Below are positions 25,593 through 38,406 of a DNA stretch of 64,000 nt, piece by piece (the stretch's first letter is position 1; every line of letters begins with the position of its first letter). The position numbers and the translations under genes are program-made. The notes beneath the pieces were generated by a model. That model was not told the origin of the DNA. It made no database searches and saw only the letters and a list, made by a program, of their open reading frames with translations. Origin of the DNA: Patagioenas fasciata (Eukaryota; Chordata; Aves; Columbiformes; Columbidae); NCBI RefSeq assembly GCF_037038585.1, contig NC_092520.1:11973001-12037000 (forward strand), given 5' to 3'.

Positions 25593-28500
25593 ATTGTAGC
25601 TTTAGGAAATTAATGTCTCTGCAGCTGAAGACAGAATGGAAAGCAGTCCCTTACATAGTGCTGCCAATTATGGTTCTTCTATTTGCACACAGAAATGATG
25701 GACTGATACACATGTGTCTAGAGCAGGATGTTTCTGCTCATAAAACATTTACTTATCTCTGTTTAGATCCCTTCCTAGCCTTAGATACCAGGCTAACTTC
25801 TACCACTTTTGGTCAGATGAACAATATAATGGAGTGTGACCTCTGTGGTAAATGCAAGAAAAGATGAGGACGAAAGTACTAGTCCCGCAAGATAAGGTTG
25901 ACTGCAGTCTGGAAAAGTGGAAAGCAGGCTTATCTGCCATGAAGCATAATGTCTGATGGCACATTTTATTTAGCATAAGCCCAGATTAGTATTCCTATTT
26001 TATTTTATCACTAACATACAGAGACTACTGCAGATAGTATTTTTACTGGCAAGCAGTATATTGCTATGTAAACTACTCCATTATTCTTAATGGTTCAACT
26101 TCCAGAATAATATATTCAATTCATATTTATTGTAAGTAAGAGTATCAAAATTTGGACATGTATAATTGTGAGGGTACTGTGAGCTTTGAAAAGTGAGATC
26201 TTTCCTTTTAATATGTTCTGAAATATTATGACTTGTTTAGCAACATGTGCAAGAAAAGAGAACTGTTCTCTTAGTGTTAATGATCCTTGTTAGATTAAAT
26301 ATAAAGCATCTTAAAAAACAGATCCATAAAAATACATCAATATTTTCTAATGTTCTTGAAGAACAATGTAATAAAATTAATATAACTTTCTATTAATGGG
26401 GCCATTTTCATTTCTTGGGCTAAAAGCAATGTGCCATGTACAGAATCAGAATCTGCAGCCTAGGAAACATGGAAATGCCTTGATCAAAGAGGTAAAAAGA
26501 TTTTTAAATATTTTAGGGGTTAAAATGAGTATTAATACTAATTTCAAACCTCCTCTCACTCATGGTATAGTCTCCTGAGCATCACGATTCCCCTTCCCCA
26601 CTGTTGTGCCAATAGAGCTACAAAAGGGTCCGAAAGGACTGAGGTATGGTTTGTTTCGTGATTAAAACCAAAAAAGGAAAAAAACCCAACACTTTCCTTG
26701 GGGACCCTGAGACTGTGAAAAATGCTTTGCAGCTTTATCGTAAGGTGGCAACACATGGTTCAGAAATGGGATGATATTGTTGCCCAAACCACTGGAAGAT
26801 TCAAAGCAGAAATGGTCAGGACCTTGCAGTGAATAAAAACAGAGATGAGGCTCTGCAGGGACTTCAAAGGTTTGCTCACCTCTGTTTGAGCTAAGGACAA
26901 GTAACATGATGTATGTGATGCAGCAGCTCAATTTAAGAGAAAGCTTTGCTTTTCTGACTAAATCCTTTACTGTGACTCCACCCTATATTCAATCTTTGGA
27001 TACAAAATGGTAATTTTATAGTGTGCCCATCTACATCTAGCAGTTAAATCAGATTAATATATGTTATGAAGATAAAGGGCAGTAGCTATTTCATGCTTGA
27101 ATACTTATTCCCAAGTAAAGGTCTACATAGATAGTTATTCAGGAGCAGTTATGCTGAAGTAGCTATTCCAATGTGACTACTTAGCCCTGAGCAGTTGTGA
27201 ACACACAACATTTGCACTGATTCACTTGCAGTTATCTTACCTAAACTGGTGCAACTACTGTGGACTGGATCTACTGTGATGGAGGAAAAATGTACAGGTA
27301 CAAGCTGTCCTTTGGTGAACCCCTTTGTTAAAACATGACAGTTTCAAAAAAGTTCAAGTGTTTCATGAACATTTCTGACTCTGAAAAAATTACTTTTTTG
27401 ATACAAATTTTTCCATTTAAAATGCACTAGCTGTCCCTTCGACACTCCCAAGGCATCCATGCGTTTTGGACGGAGCTGGTATCCAACACAAGGCAGTTCA
27501 AACCTTACTTACCCTTTGCAATTTACATTTCTTTACTTGAATACTGTTAGGTTTTGTCCCCTGGAAAACATACATGGCAGATAATCACCTCCATTGGTGT
27601 AAAAGAGCAAGAGAGAGATATCATAGGCCCCAATTTTACATTTTTGCTTTCCTTCCTTTCCAGTTAATTATTTTATTTTATTATCAGAATAATACTTCAA
27701 GACCCAAACTGAGAGTAAAGCCCCTGTGGACATGATGTTATGCAGACATACAAAAAAAGATTTTATCATAAGCTTCAATGATTTTACAGTCTTTCCTACT
27801 GGGACTGAGCCAAAATATCCAGTTGCTGATTTCTAAGACACTGATAGGGAAGTTAGGCTAACCAGGTCCTTATCTGCCTAGTATCACTCCACCCTCCCTA
27901 CCAACACAATTGAGCTGGTTAATGTTAGAGAAAATACATGGTACATTCTTCATGAAAGCAAATAATAATTGCCAGAAAAATACTGTATTTTTCTGAATAA
28001 ATGCCCATTCAGTGAAGCCAAACTTTTTTTCTTCTAGAAGAAGATCTAGACAATAATGGTTTTCTAAACATCTAATTTCAGCATTGTTGGATTTGCTTTT
28101 CCTTTAAGGCTTTAATTTGAGCCATGAACATTAAGAATTAAAACTAGGATTAAAATGTGCTTAAAACTCTCCAGATTGTTTCTGTTAGCTCAAAGCAAAA
28201 TATCATCATAATTTCTGTTGACAAAGAAAATTTTAGATTTTGAGTAATCATTCAGATTTGAAGCTAGTGGTTTTTTTCAACATGCTGAAACATTTTTGCG
28301 AGAGAAACAGCAGCTTAACAGTTAGATTCTCCCATCTCTATAGAATGGAGTTATATGCATCCACATGGAACAACAAAGAGATACCTGGTGTCTCTTTACC
28401 CTACTCTGCAGCTAAGTAGTTAAGGTAAAGGCTACTGGGGAAGAACAAATTCTTTTCAGGGAATCCCTGGAAACTTTTAGTCTGATCTCACATGAAGTAT

Positions 28501-28604
28501 AGAACTTTCTTGAATTCTTCTTTAAATGCAATATATAATAAAAGTATGATATCTTCCTGTAATAAAATTACTCTTAATAAAGGCTCTACTGTGACCTTAA
28601 TTAC
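25593..28604. other. Unannotated AT-rich stretch
   Basis: AT-rich, without recognised repeats or genes, particularly 25980-26400 and 27640-28300. Open frames are short and unsupported. Confidence 0.5.
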
Positions 28605-28625
28605 ACTTTTTGAGACACCCTGCTT
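28605..28625 (-). mobile_element. Possible single end of a mariner-like MITE
   Basis: The complement reads CAGGGTGTCTCAAAAAGTGT, close to the terminal inverted repeat of the MITE at 30405-30614 (CAGGGTGTTTCAAAAAGATG). I cannot find the opposite end within several hundred bases, so this is either a broken copy or a chance match. Confidence 0.35.
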
Positions 28626-28629
28626 TAAT

Positions 28630-28690
28630 GCTGGTGGTCTTCAAGCAGGTGGTTGGACAAGAAACCTGCAGAGATCCCTCCCAACCAACG
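28630..28690 (+). mobile_element. CR1 LINE 3' terminal scrap (old type)
   Basis: The stretch CAGGTGGTTGGACAAGAAACC and then GAGATCCCTCCCAACC fit the end of a CR1 copy in forward orientation. The last ATTCTATG units are lost. It directly abuts the possible MITE end at 28605-28625. Confidence 0.55.
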
Positions 28691-29082
28691 TTAGTCCTGG
28701 TTCTTACATAGATGTAGCCTAAGGCTTTCATATAGCTTCAGGGAAATTTTGCTGTAGGGGTGCTGATGTCTCTGGTTGCTCGTTCCACCTTTCTGCTGGT
28801 ACTTACTGAACAGTAGGCAGAAAGGAGCCCAGGTCTTTGCTGCAGCTGCTGCCCCACAGTTACGGTAAGGACCCTGAGAACTGAGACCTATGGACACACT
28901 TGGCTTCACCCACTCCAATGGAGAAGTTGTTGAACAAACCTTTGAAGACACAAGAAGATGTGACACCACCACAGCTGTTTGTGAGGCTAATTTGACCTGG
29001 CAAACTAGGCTTAACCACACTTCCAAGCACAGCTTATTTGAGCCTTGCTGAATAGAGCAATAAAGCTGTTAACCATCTTTTC
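28691..29082. other. Unannotated spacer
   Basis: No repeat or gene was recognised between the two CR1 scraps. Confidence 0.5.
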
Positions 29083-29336
29083 ACAGTATCACAGTATGTT
29101 TGGGATTGGAAGGGACCTCAAAAGATCATCTAGTCCAATCCCCCTGCTGGAGCAGGAATACCTAGGTGAGGTCGCACAGGAATGTGTCCAGGCGGGTTTG
29201 AATGTCTCCAGGGAAGGAGACTCCACAACCTCTCTGGGCAGCCTGTTCCAGTGTCTGTCACCCTCACTGAGAAGAAGTTCTTTCTCAAATTTAAGTGGAA
29301 CCTCTTGTGTTCCAGCTTTTCCACTTGTACACTTCT
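29083..29336 (-). mobile_element. CR1 LINE 3' fragment
   Basis: A reverse-strand CR1. It begins at its 3' end with TCACAGTATCACAGTATG, then GGGATTGGAAGGGACCTC and AGATCATCTAGTCCAATCCC. It runs back through CAGGCGGGTTTGAATGTCTC and CTCACTGAGAAGAAGTTC to about 29336. It is the same subfamily type as the copy at 20.6 kb. Confidence 0.92.
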
Positions 29337-30404
29337 AAATACGTGGTTAATGAAGTCATGAAATGATGGTGTTTGTATCTTTGGGCAGATATTACAAAAA
29401 TGTGTTTGCTGAATTAGCACACAATAGGATTATTCTACTTTTGTATCCATCATGTTTGAAATTCACCCAGTCCTGGGGACACGCAGTCATAGGAAAGGTA
29501 ATTGCAAGATTTTTACTTGGGGCAGCAAAATACCACTTTTATCAAAAACAAGACAGATTACAAAATGGCTGATTCTGCTCTTTATGTGGTGATTCATTAT
29601 CACGTTATTGGAAACAGATTTATCAATTCATAGATATAAGGAAAATTTATCTTTTCTAATGATACCCTATAAATCCTCACTTGTCAGTTTTACTCTGAAA
29701 AATGCAAAGCATCCCACAAGAAGTCCTATTGTGCCCTCCCAAGCACAAAAGTTCTTTTACTCTCACTGCAAACCTAACCTTTCCAGGAAATACAAACAGC
29801 TCAATGCACTCCAGAAAAGCAAGTTAATTTATATCTCGTTTGGCAATATGAGTAATCATTCATGTGACTGTCAAGTTGGATGACTGCTGCTCTCCTTTTA
29901 TATCTTGAATTAATTCAGTACCCAAAACATTTGCGTGGAGGCAAGCAGTACTGACAGGGAAGGTTGATTTGCCTTGGATAAGCAATTGGAGTGTAAAAGC
30001 AGCAAACTGAAGCAATGAGCATGTCAGATAGACCATCAGACTGTCCAGCTCAGGTGAGCACGCCCCTCAAAGCCCAGGTTCATGTCTGCTGGTAGAAGCC
30101 CACGAAATTTCTTTATTCTTCCTTCTTTACACAGAGCACCAACCCTCCCCAAGTCCATCTATGCTATGGTGGGTGGAGGCGTTGGAGATCATTGTCCTCC
30201 CTCAGACAATGTCATGGGTGCACTCGCTGTCTCCGCTAGTTTGGGATAAGCAGAGTGAACACCTATGTTTTGATGTTCCGCTCACTTGAAATGCCAAGTA
30301 CCTTCAGATCAGACCTCATACAGTGCAAGGACAGTTATCACACTGCGATGATCATCTCTCACTACGAGAAGTGGCATCCGTTGTCTACATTGTTAGCAAA
30401 TGTG
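29337..30404. other. Unannotated spacer
   Basis: A short Met-initiated stretch ends at a CAG|GTGAGC donor-like site near 30053, but no acceptor or partner exon is visible. Nothing else was recognised. Confidence 0.45.
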
Positions 30405-30614
30405 CAGGGTGTTTCAAAAAGATGGACATAATTTGAAATCACTGTATCTCTGTGACCATGAACTGTCAACTATTGTCTCTATGTTGTCCATACAGCAGGT
30501 GGAAGGAATATAGAGCATTTATAAAAAGGTTACTAAATCCTGATAACTCATTAAACAGTTTGCAAATTTTAGTATAATTGTAACATATTGGGTCCATCTT
30601 TTTGAAACACCTTG
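30405..30614. mobile_element. 210-bp MITE with near-perfect terminal inverted repeats
   Basis: The two ends are inverted copies of each other. The left begins CAGGGTGTTTCAAAAAGATG and the complement of the right begins CAAGGTGTTTCAAAAAGATG; 22 of the first 23 positions agree. The body is AT-rich and has no coding capacity, which makes it a miniature inverted-repeat transposable element mobilised in trans. The right flank is TA (30615-30616); the left flank is TG where a TA duplication would be expected, a one-base change. The repeat sequence and the TA preference point to the Tc1/mariner superfamily, by inference. No autonomous partner with these ends lies in the window: the mariner at 54.3 kb has quite different ends. 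Confidence 0.88.
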
Positions 30615-32764
30615 TATATTGATCTAGGAGATGGCCTGTTTAACCCACCATTATTTTTGGATATGGATATGCTTTTTCTTTTTCCCCCCATAGTGGCTAA
30701 AAATAAACCCAATGTTGGACACACAATGTAATGTCTCCCTAAGAATGACTGTAGGTGGGACAGTAAGCTGCTGAATACAGAAAACAAGATGATTGCAACC
30801 TTCTGGTCTCCAACCCTCCTAAAACACTAACCCTGTCATTGAGACCTTAATTGGGATTTATCAGACTTGATGTGTCAGTCACCCTCCCTTGGTGTCCCAA
30901 CATGTGGAGATAAACAGGCAACTTGAGGGCACAATTCACTTTATCCTGCAGACATGCAGGATACCCTTTATCCTTTATACATGCAGACATGTAAAACAAA
31001 TGCACTGGTTGAATTGCAAAAGTTTTTGTTCCTCTCCATTGCATGGAAGGGGATGCAGTGGGCTAGCTCAGGTGTAGATGTCTACACTGCAGACACCTCA
31101 AGCTGGGTGAGACTGTTCCTAGCTCTGATGTGGGCTGTGTTCCCACTTAATAACAAGTAAGCTGTTTGTGGAACTTCAGACTTTGTCTGTTAACTATGTA
31201 ATTATTAAAAAACAAACAAACAAACAAACAAACAAACCACCACAAAACCAAATAAAAAAAAAAAAAAAACAAGTAGGAGACTTACAATCACAAAGAATTG
31301 TTTCCTATTTTAAGATCTGAGATTTACCTCTTTATTCCAACAGATGCAATTTTCTCCTCACAATAACCCATGTTTTTGAGCCCCAGTAGTCTATATATGT
31401 GTGTTTCCTTTGTCTTCATAGCAATATTGACACACTGGATGTACCTGTACCTTGAACAGCTCTCACAAAGAATTCCGATTCTCTAAGTAGACTAGGAATC
31501 CGTTTCTTTAAGTACATTCTTTCCTTTTTTGAAGACTTTTGCAAAATAACTGGTTCTCACAGGCATGCTGGCTCTCCTCAAAATAAACCCTCACTTTGTT
31601 TATCATGCTTCTCCTTGCAAATCTAAACAACTTGTATTTTGTAAATCCTTTCTTAGGATATATGGTGGGTTTTTTTCCTTTGCACATACTGTTGTATCTT
31701 GCGGAGCCTGCAGTCCACTATGCACTATTTTGTTTTCCTTCTGAAAGCTATTTTTTGCAGTCTGACAAGTTCTGATTGCTTTTCCTCAGCTTAAAAAAAA
31801 GAACTTTAGCAGTTCTGTTTCTCTTTTGAGTCTCTGATACCCCATCTGGGCTCAGATTTTGCAAAACATCCAAAACTGCGTATTCAGCTCCGCAGTCTCA
31901 AATCTGTTATAAATGATGCAGCAATTCGCCCCTTTCTTTCAGCTTCTCCTGTCAAGTTGATATCTTTCAAATGAATCATTCTTTCTCAGAGCACAGTACT
32001 CTTCAAATATCTGTGACTGTCTAGCTGTCATACTCTTCCTCACTTAAATACAGCTATTAAATCTAGTGTATCCAACCATTAATATTAAAATAAAAATAGC
32101 TACCTTTTGCATGTCTTCCTTTCCAGTGGTCTATTTGCTTTCATTAATAGATAAAATTCTTGCCGGTGATGTTTCCAGTTGGCAGCATTTCTGGAGAATC
32201 TGAGGTGCCTCAGGGTTTTTACCTTCTGCTCCAGTTTCTCAGGTCTCCCCTTCCACTTTTCTTGTTCCACCTGCACTACTACCATGTAGTGTGGCTAATG
32301 TGATGACTCACATGAACCTTGATTCAGAGTACGTATCTCTGATGAGTCTTCTGTATAACATATGATAAATGAACAAAAACTGGATAAAAAAGCTTGACAG
32401 AAAGGGAGAGGGAGGAATTCTCATGCCTTATTCTTAGCCAGATTGTTCATCAATTAACTCTAATAAGCCGCAGTTCAAAAGCAACGTGAGCCAAACCTCT
32501 TAAATGCCTAGTCAGTTGTTCAACCCAGAAATTTCCGTATCTCTTTTACAAAGGCAGAGGTTCTTTCTGAGGTTTCTTACAGCTTTTCTTTTCTAAATCA
32601 AGGTAAAGAAGATATAGTTGGGAATCGTTGTTCTCTGGACAGGACTCAGACAAGAACTGCTGGGAAATGGAAAGATGACCTGTTTTGAATAGAATACCTG
32701 AATTCAGCAATTCATTTCTCCACAAAAGAAAACAACATTGGGAAGAATTTATGCCAATACTTTT
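30615..32764. other. Unannotated stretch with simple repeat
   Basis: No gene or interspersed repeat was recognised apart from the (AAAC)n/poly(A) tract listed separately. Confidence 0.5.
31207..31271. repeat. (AAAC)n microsatellite with A run
   Basis: Eight or so AAAC units followed by an A-rich stretch ending in about 17 A residues. No retrocopy body was identified on its left. Confidence 0.9.
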
Positions 32765-33143
32765 TCTCCTAGCCTGGAGAAAAGAAGTCTGAGGGGAGAC
32801 CTTATCGCTGTCTACAACTACCTGAAAGGAGGTTGTAGCATGGAGGGGGTTGGTCTCTTCTCCTAAGTAACAAGCAATAGGATGAGAGGAAACATCCTCA
32901 AGTTGCACCAGGGAAGGTTCAGATTGGGTATTAGGAAGAATTTTTCATGGAAAGGGCTGTCAGGTATTGGAACAGGCTGCCAAGGGCAGTGGTGGAGTCA
33001 CCATCCTTGGAGGTGCTCAAAAGATGCATAGGTGTGGTGCTTAGGGACATGGTTTAATGGTGGACATGGCAGTGTTAGGTTTACTGTTGGACTTGATGAT
33101 TTTAAAGGTTTTTTCCAACCAAAATGATTCTATGATTCTATGA
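32765..33143 (+). mobile_element. CR1 LINE 3' fragment
   Basis: A forward-strand CR1. It opens near AGCCTGGAGAAAAGAAG, continues with GTCTACAACTACCTGAAAGG and GGTTCAGATTGGGTATTAGG, then ATTGGAACAGGCTGCC. It ends GTTGGACTTGATGATTTTAA and GATTCTATGATTCTATG. It belongs to the same 3' end type as the 3.7-4.9 kb copy, and is 5'-truncated. Confidence 0.93.
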
Positions 33144-34489
33144 AATTCAAGGTTTTGATGTATCAGCTACATCTCAAATTATATTATAAACACTATGTTA
33201 TATGAATTGCATGGACATAGTTTATTATTTCATGCTATAAAGATAACTATCTAGGTTTTTGGTTTTGAGATGGGCTCTCTCCTTCCAGATTTTGAAGCTG
33301 TGACTTCAGTAATTGCTCTGATTAAGGGATCTGACCTCCTTCAGTGCCATGGAAATTGTCAGTGAGATGCATTGTGTTTGGTGACTAAATCAACCTGGGT
33401 GGTCTTGGCTGACTCAGAAATCAAGCTGATATTTCCAGGAAGACAAGAAGAGAATATTTGAAAGGAAGAGGTTTTCTGATCTGGAAGAGAGTTCAGAGAC
33501 ATAAGGTTTGCATGTCTTTGTTGCATCAACATCCTTTTTTACTTGTCTTGAATTAGCTGTGGATAAAGAAATGCCCCCACAGTTTAAACTTATAAGTAAA
33601 ATGTTTTTTCTCCATTTATTTTAAACAGTAACAGTGGTAACTGTATGTATTCATGATCACTATTTTTTGTAGGATGTAGCACACCACATTTCTCAAACGA
33701 ACCTGCAGAACTTTTAATTTCCGGAGGCTGCAAGCTTTAATTTCTAATAGGCTGGAGTGAAATTCACTAAAACAATTATCACAAGAAATAGACAAAGAAA
33801 AATCTCCATGCAAGAGAATAATTATTATTCAAAAATTGTGCTAACAAAGTGATTTATAAACGAATGAACATTTTGTTCCCTGGAACATTACAATATGCGT
33901 AATGTTTTCTTTTTCAAGTGTCACCTAACAGCCCAGAAGGGTTACGTGCCTCAGACTAGCTCTGCCACAGGCATAGATAGCTCTAACTCCAGGCTTGTGC
34001 ATTATACCCAAAGAGGTCTGTGGCGTGCCCCTTCTCTGGGAGCAGGACAGTTCTTTTGGGGTGATGCTGTGCCTGAACTCCTGAGTTGGGAAGCAACATT
34101 TGGACTCATTTATCCACTTGTGCTGGCAAGTCAGCACCAAAGTACATTACCAGCCTCCTAGAGGCTGTATTTGTGGTGGGAGTATGACTACTGTCCTTGG
34201 AGGATTTATTCAGACCTGATTTGTTTGTGGGAACTAGTTCCCTCTGCAGCTGTGTTCCTTGGGGCCAGCTGTTTTCTAGACAGACGCGATGTTACTCTAA
34301 GGAAGCAAGGTACCCTGGCTTGCAGACGGCATGGTGGAAGCAAGGCTCTGCTGTTACCAGGCACAGAGAAGCAAGTCCATGCCACCTTGTGCCTCATCAT
34401 GTCGCTTTACTGCTTCAGGTTTTTACTAGTTCTGTATCTCTGCATTGAATTCCAACTCCGATGTGTCCAGAGGTGATTTGTGACTGACT
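33144..34489. other. Unannotated spacer
   Basis: No repeat family or gene was recognised. Overlapping short open frames at 33.9-34.5 kb have no domain signal. Confidence 0.5.
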
Positions 34490-34620
34490 ACCATTTATCT
34501 CCAGGTAGTGGACTCCAAGGCATGTGACAAGGTGCCCCTGTTGATAAGCCACAAAACACTCACAATTTGTTCACCAGATGGAGCTGACTCAATCATGTCC
34601 ACCAAATAAGGCAAGTCTTG
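34490..34620 (+). mobile_element. CR1 LINE scrap: SKAFD-type RT box
   Basis: Forward translation in one frame gives a VVDSKACDKVPLL-like string (codons around 34506-34545), which fits the DFSKAFDTVPH motif in the palm of CR1-type reverse transcriptase, including its first catalytic Asp. Flanks are too decayed to extend. It may be an old CR1 remnant; chance similarity is not excluded. Confidence 0.45.
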
Positions 34621-37600
34621 CTTCTCCCTCCTCCACTCCAAACCATGCACTCATTCTGTGACTGAGTGGGCTGTGGGCTCCCTGGAGCATACTGTGATCC
34701 ACTTGGCTTGCTAAGATGAAAGAATATCCACCATTTTTTACTGGGTGATTAAAAGTTTTATGAGCAACAGAAATGCCTGGCAGAATATAAGCAGCAAATG
34801 TGTGGCCAGAAGGGGGAAGCAGGACTCCCTCTTTTTGGCAGCAATCTGATGTTATGTTTGATGGAAACATAGCTCCATTCAGGATTGATCCATGAGACTG
34901 AAGCAGCTGCAGATGAAGAGATGGGGTCACAATGAATAGGTACAGCTTATAAAACTGCAAAGAAAGTCTTCAGCAAAAGACCCACATGGATTGTTTCCAT
35001 TAACAGGGATGTTGATCTGGACTGAGATGCTGCAGCACCCCAGGACACTGTGCTGCCAGCAGATAAACCACAGGTACAGTCAGACTCAGAAGCCAAGTTA
35101 TCAGCTCTCCAAAGGAGCAGTTATGAAGCTTTCAGATATTTGGGGGAAAGGGAATAGAGCACAGATTTTGTGGCAACTTGCACATTATGGCATGTAGAGT
35201 GGACTTCAGACATGAAGTTTGCAATCAAGAAAGCAGGAGACAAGCTATTTAATACGCCTATTTATTTTTATGCAAAAAACAGGGCATGGAAAAGAGGGCA
35301 CTCGTTGGTAGTGATGCTATTGTGAAGACGTGAAGAGGAATGAAAGCTAAAGACCAAAAAAGCAGTAGATATTTTCCCTATAATTTTTCCAAAACTGTAA
35401 ACTTTTTTTGACTTTGCACACAGATTTCAGCAAGACTGAAATAAGCTCTCTCCCCTAGTAGTACAATGTAGTGCACGTAATGTTTATGCCTTGATAGGAA
35501 AAGGATTGCTGTGTTGCACAGGACCTTCAGCACAGTGATGTCTATCCAGGACTTCTCTCACCATGTGTTACCAAAGACAGAGCCACACTTTCCCTTGTTG
35601 GTCCCCTTGTACTTTGTGAGCAAGGTGGATGTGGCAGAGAAGCCCTTCAGAGACCTCTGTTAGGGAGAGGTTAAAATAACTGGAGGTTTCTAAAAGGGAT
35701 TTGAAGGTGAGGGGGAAGCATGGGAGAAACTGTAAAGTTGAAGAGATTCATCATTAGGTTCATATTTCACTGACTTTCAACATCTACTGATTCTCAGTTC
35801 CCTTTCAGCAGCTCCACCTTATTAGGAAGGTAAATTACAGTCAAGAACTGAAGAAATCGCTATCACATACTGCTACAAAAGTACTGTGTGATTAGCTTGA
35901 AGTGAGTCATATGTTTTTCTCAGTGTGAGAGAAACGTTACCTGCCTGAAAATATTTCTATGTCATCTCATATAATCCTTTTGACAGTACACTCTAACACA
36001 GAAAAGCAGGGTTACAGTGCTCTCAGAGATCTCACAGGTTTCAGCTTTCTCCTGAAAACACCAGCTCCTGGTACTTTTAATCATTAGCACAGTAGTAAAA
36101 GGAGCCACTTTCTGCAGGGTGCCTAATGGAGTCTTCTTTGACAACGGGACAATTACAGGTAGGTTAAATTATACCTAAGGAATTGTAGATCAGTTGACTA
36201 GAGCTCTGTGGCATACATTCCATGATGTATATCATAAAAATAGTATCAAAATAATTGTTTACACCCTCACGCCGTAAAATTATGTACGATTTCATATGGA
36301 AGATCTCTTCCAAAAGTGTGACCCTAGTAATTTTTTAATCAAAAGGGTATCCTGCAAAACAAAGGTAGCAGCTGAAAGGCCCTGAAAGGTTATCTGGTGT
36401 TGTGCATGCCAGTCCACAATACTTACATTAATATTCTAATTATCTTCCTTCTTGAGCTTGCTGCCTACAAAGAGTAGATGCAATTGTTTTATGCAGGTCC
36501 TACCTCAAACATGTATTCTCCATAGGCAATATAGCACTATAGTGTGAAACTTCCATATAGAATATCACCATTTGGACAATTAAGATGTTCACAGCCTTAT
36601 TCTTCCTTTACTTACTAATTCCTGTAACAACTGGATTTAAAACTCTGCTTTATCACAGGTTGGTTTCTTTTTAAGGCATTTTTTTGTTGAGTAAAGCCCT
36701 GCACAAGGTTCAAGTTTCTGGTGAACTGAGCCCTGGTGCTATAATAACCAGCTATCAGAGGAAAGGAATGAAAAGTCAGGCTCCTCCATCTCACAAGGGT
36801 GAAACTGCTGGAGTATGTAAGCATATTGTTTTTACCCTTGTGTATCCACATTACATTTTCAATGAGCTTGATTATGTTTTATGAGACTGCTACTGTTATT
36901 TTTTTCCATTTTTTTCCCAAGAATAGTTTAGCTGTTTAACAGTTTGGCCATGAGGCAGAGCACAAAGACGGTATTAATGTGTAGGTTGCACAGTGCAATG
37001 CTCAACCTGGAGGAGGAATCTCCCTGTCTTCAGTTCTCTTTCCAGATACCAGTCATTGTATTTCATAATCTCACCACTGCATACTTCTGTTCTCCCCTAA
37101 TCCTCTGTTTGCATTCAGAAAGTGAAAGTTACTTGAGTTTTAATTCATTCTTTAATTTACTTTAACCCTAAAATATCCTCAAATGGTACAGAAAGAAATC
37201 CGTCATGATAGTACCAAGCTGTAGTGATAGCCCCTCTAACCCTAGACCGGGTACCACCACAATATAAATTAATCACAATGGCAATGATTGTGAGATGGCT
37301 TGAAGTGGATTGCAGAGTGAACAGATACTTCCAGCTTCACCTCGGCATTAGACTATAACATTTAAAAGCTAATGAGCTAAAAAGGAATGAGTGAGAAAAT
37401 TAATAATGCGCTGCAGAGTAAAGCATTCACGAGAAACTTCTCCTCCCCTCCATGCCAGGGCTAATTAATGTGATCTATTCTAAAAAAAAAATAACCATAA
37501 GCACTACTTATTAGTTTTTAACACCCCTAATTCCAAGTTAATGTATAAATATTCTTTGTAAAACTACAGAATTTGAGGAGTTATGAATCATGACACTTGA

Positions 37601-38197
37601 AATGGCACTTTCAATTGTGCAAGAAAATCCAAGGGCACTGATTTTTCAAGTGGTTTACTGTATTCATATTGACATTAAGGAGTCCGGGTGGTTGCTATTC
37701 TACCACATAAATGCTTTTTTTTCTTTTGTGTGTGTGTGTGTTACATGTTCTCAAAAGAAGACAAAGTTTGAACCAATTTTTGCATGAATTTATAGTCCAT
37801 GCAGTGTTACTGAAGTCAGAGGGGTCGCACAGGATATAATTGGTTGCACTTCTGACCTACTCTGTTAAAATACCAGCAGTGAGCAAGAAATTGCTCTAAT
37901 GATCACCACAGAATGCAAATTGGCCAACTCACCTTAAAGGAAACTTTGTCACACTCTAAGAAGAAAAACACGACTTTCAAGGTGAAATAAACTTACAGGA
38001 AAACTAAAGGGGGTCATGAATCAGTGTGTCACACCTAACCACTCCCACATGTACAGACACTCTCGTTTTCTTAAAGGATAAATAATGTCTCACTGTCTCT
38101 TTATTATGCATTCAAGTGCTTTTGATCAGTTTATTCACACATGCAGACTGTTATGTAATCATTTTCTTTCCCACTTTTACATAAGAATGAAAGAATT
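34621..38197. other. Non-coding stretch with a candidate conserved block
   Basis: No gene or interspersed repeat was recognised. A short (TG)n lies at 37727-37741. The 37200-37520 part has several homeodomain-type TAAT cores and is discussed as a possible conserved element. Confidence 0.45.
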
Positions 38198-38406
38198 CTA
38201 GAATCATAGAATGATTTAGATTGGAAGGGAGCTTTAACAATCATCTAGTCCAAACCCCTTGCCATGGGCAGGAGCATCATCCACTAGATCAGGTTGTTCA
38301 AAACCCTCTATAGCTTCCCCTTCAACACTTCCAATGATGGGGCATCCACAACTTTCCTGGACTACCTGTTCCGGTGTCTCACCACACTCATTGTAAAAAA
38401 AAAAAT
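38198..38406 (-). mobile_element. CR1 LINE 3' fragment
   Basis: A reverse-strand CR1. It starts CTAGAATCATAGAATG at its 3' end, then TTGGAAGGGAGC and CATCTAGTCCAAACCCC, GGGCAGGAGCATCATCCACT, and GATGGGGCATCCACAAC. It is 5'-truncated at an A run near 38396-38406. It is the same subfamily type as the 59.6 kb copy. Confidence 0.92.

Noticed and set aside
30010-30056. Short Met-initiated stretch ending in CAG|GTGAGC
   Set aside because: Only about 13 codons, no second exon or conserved context.
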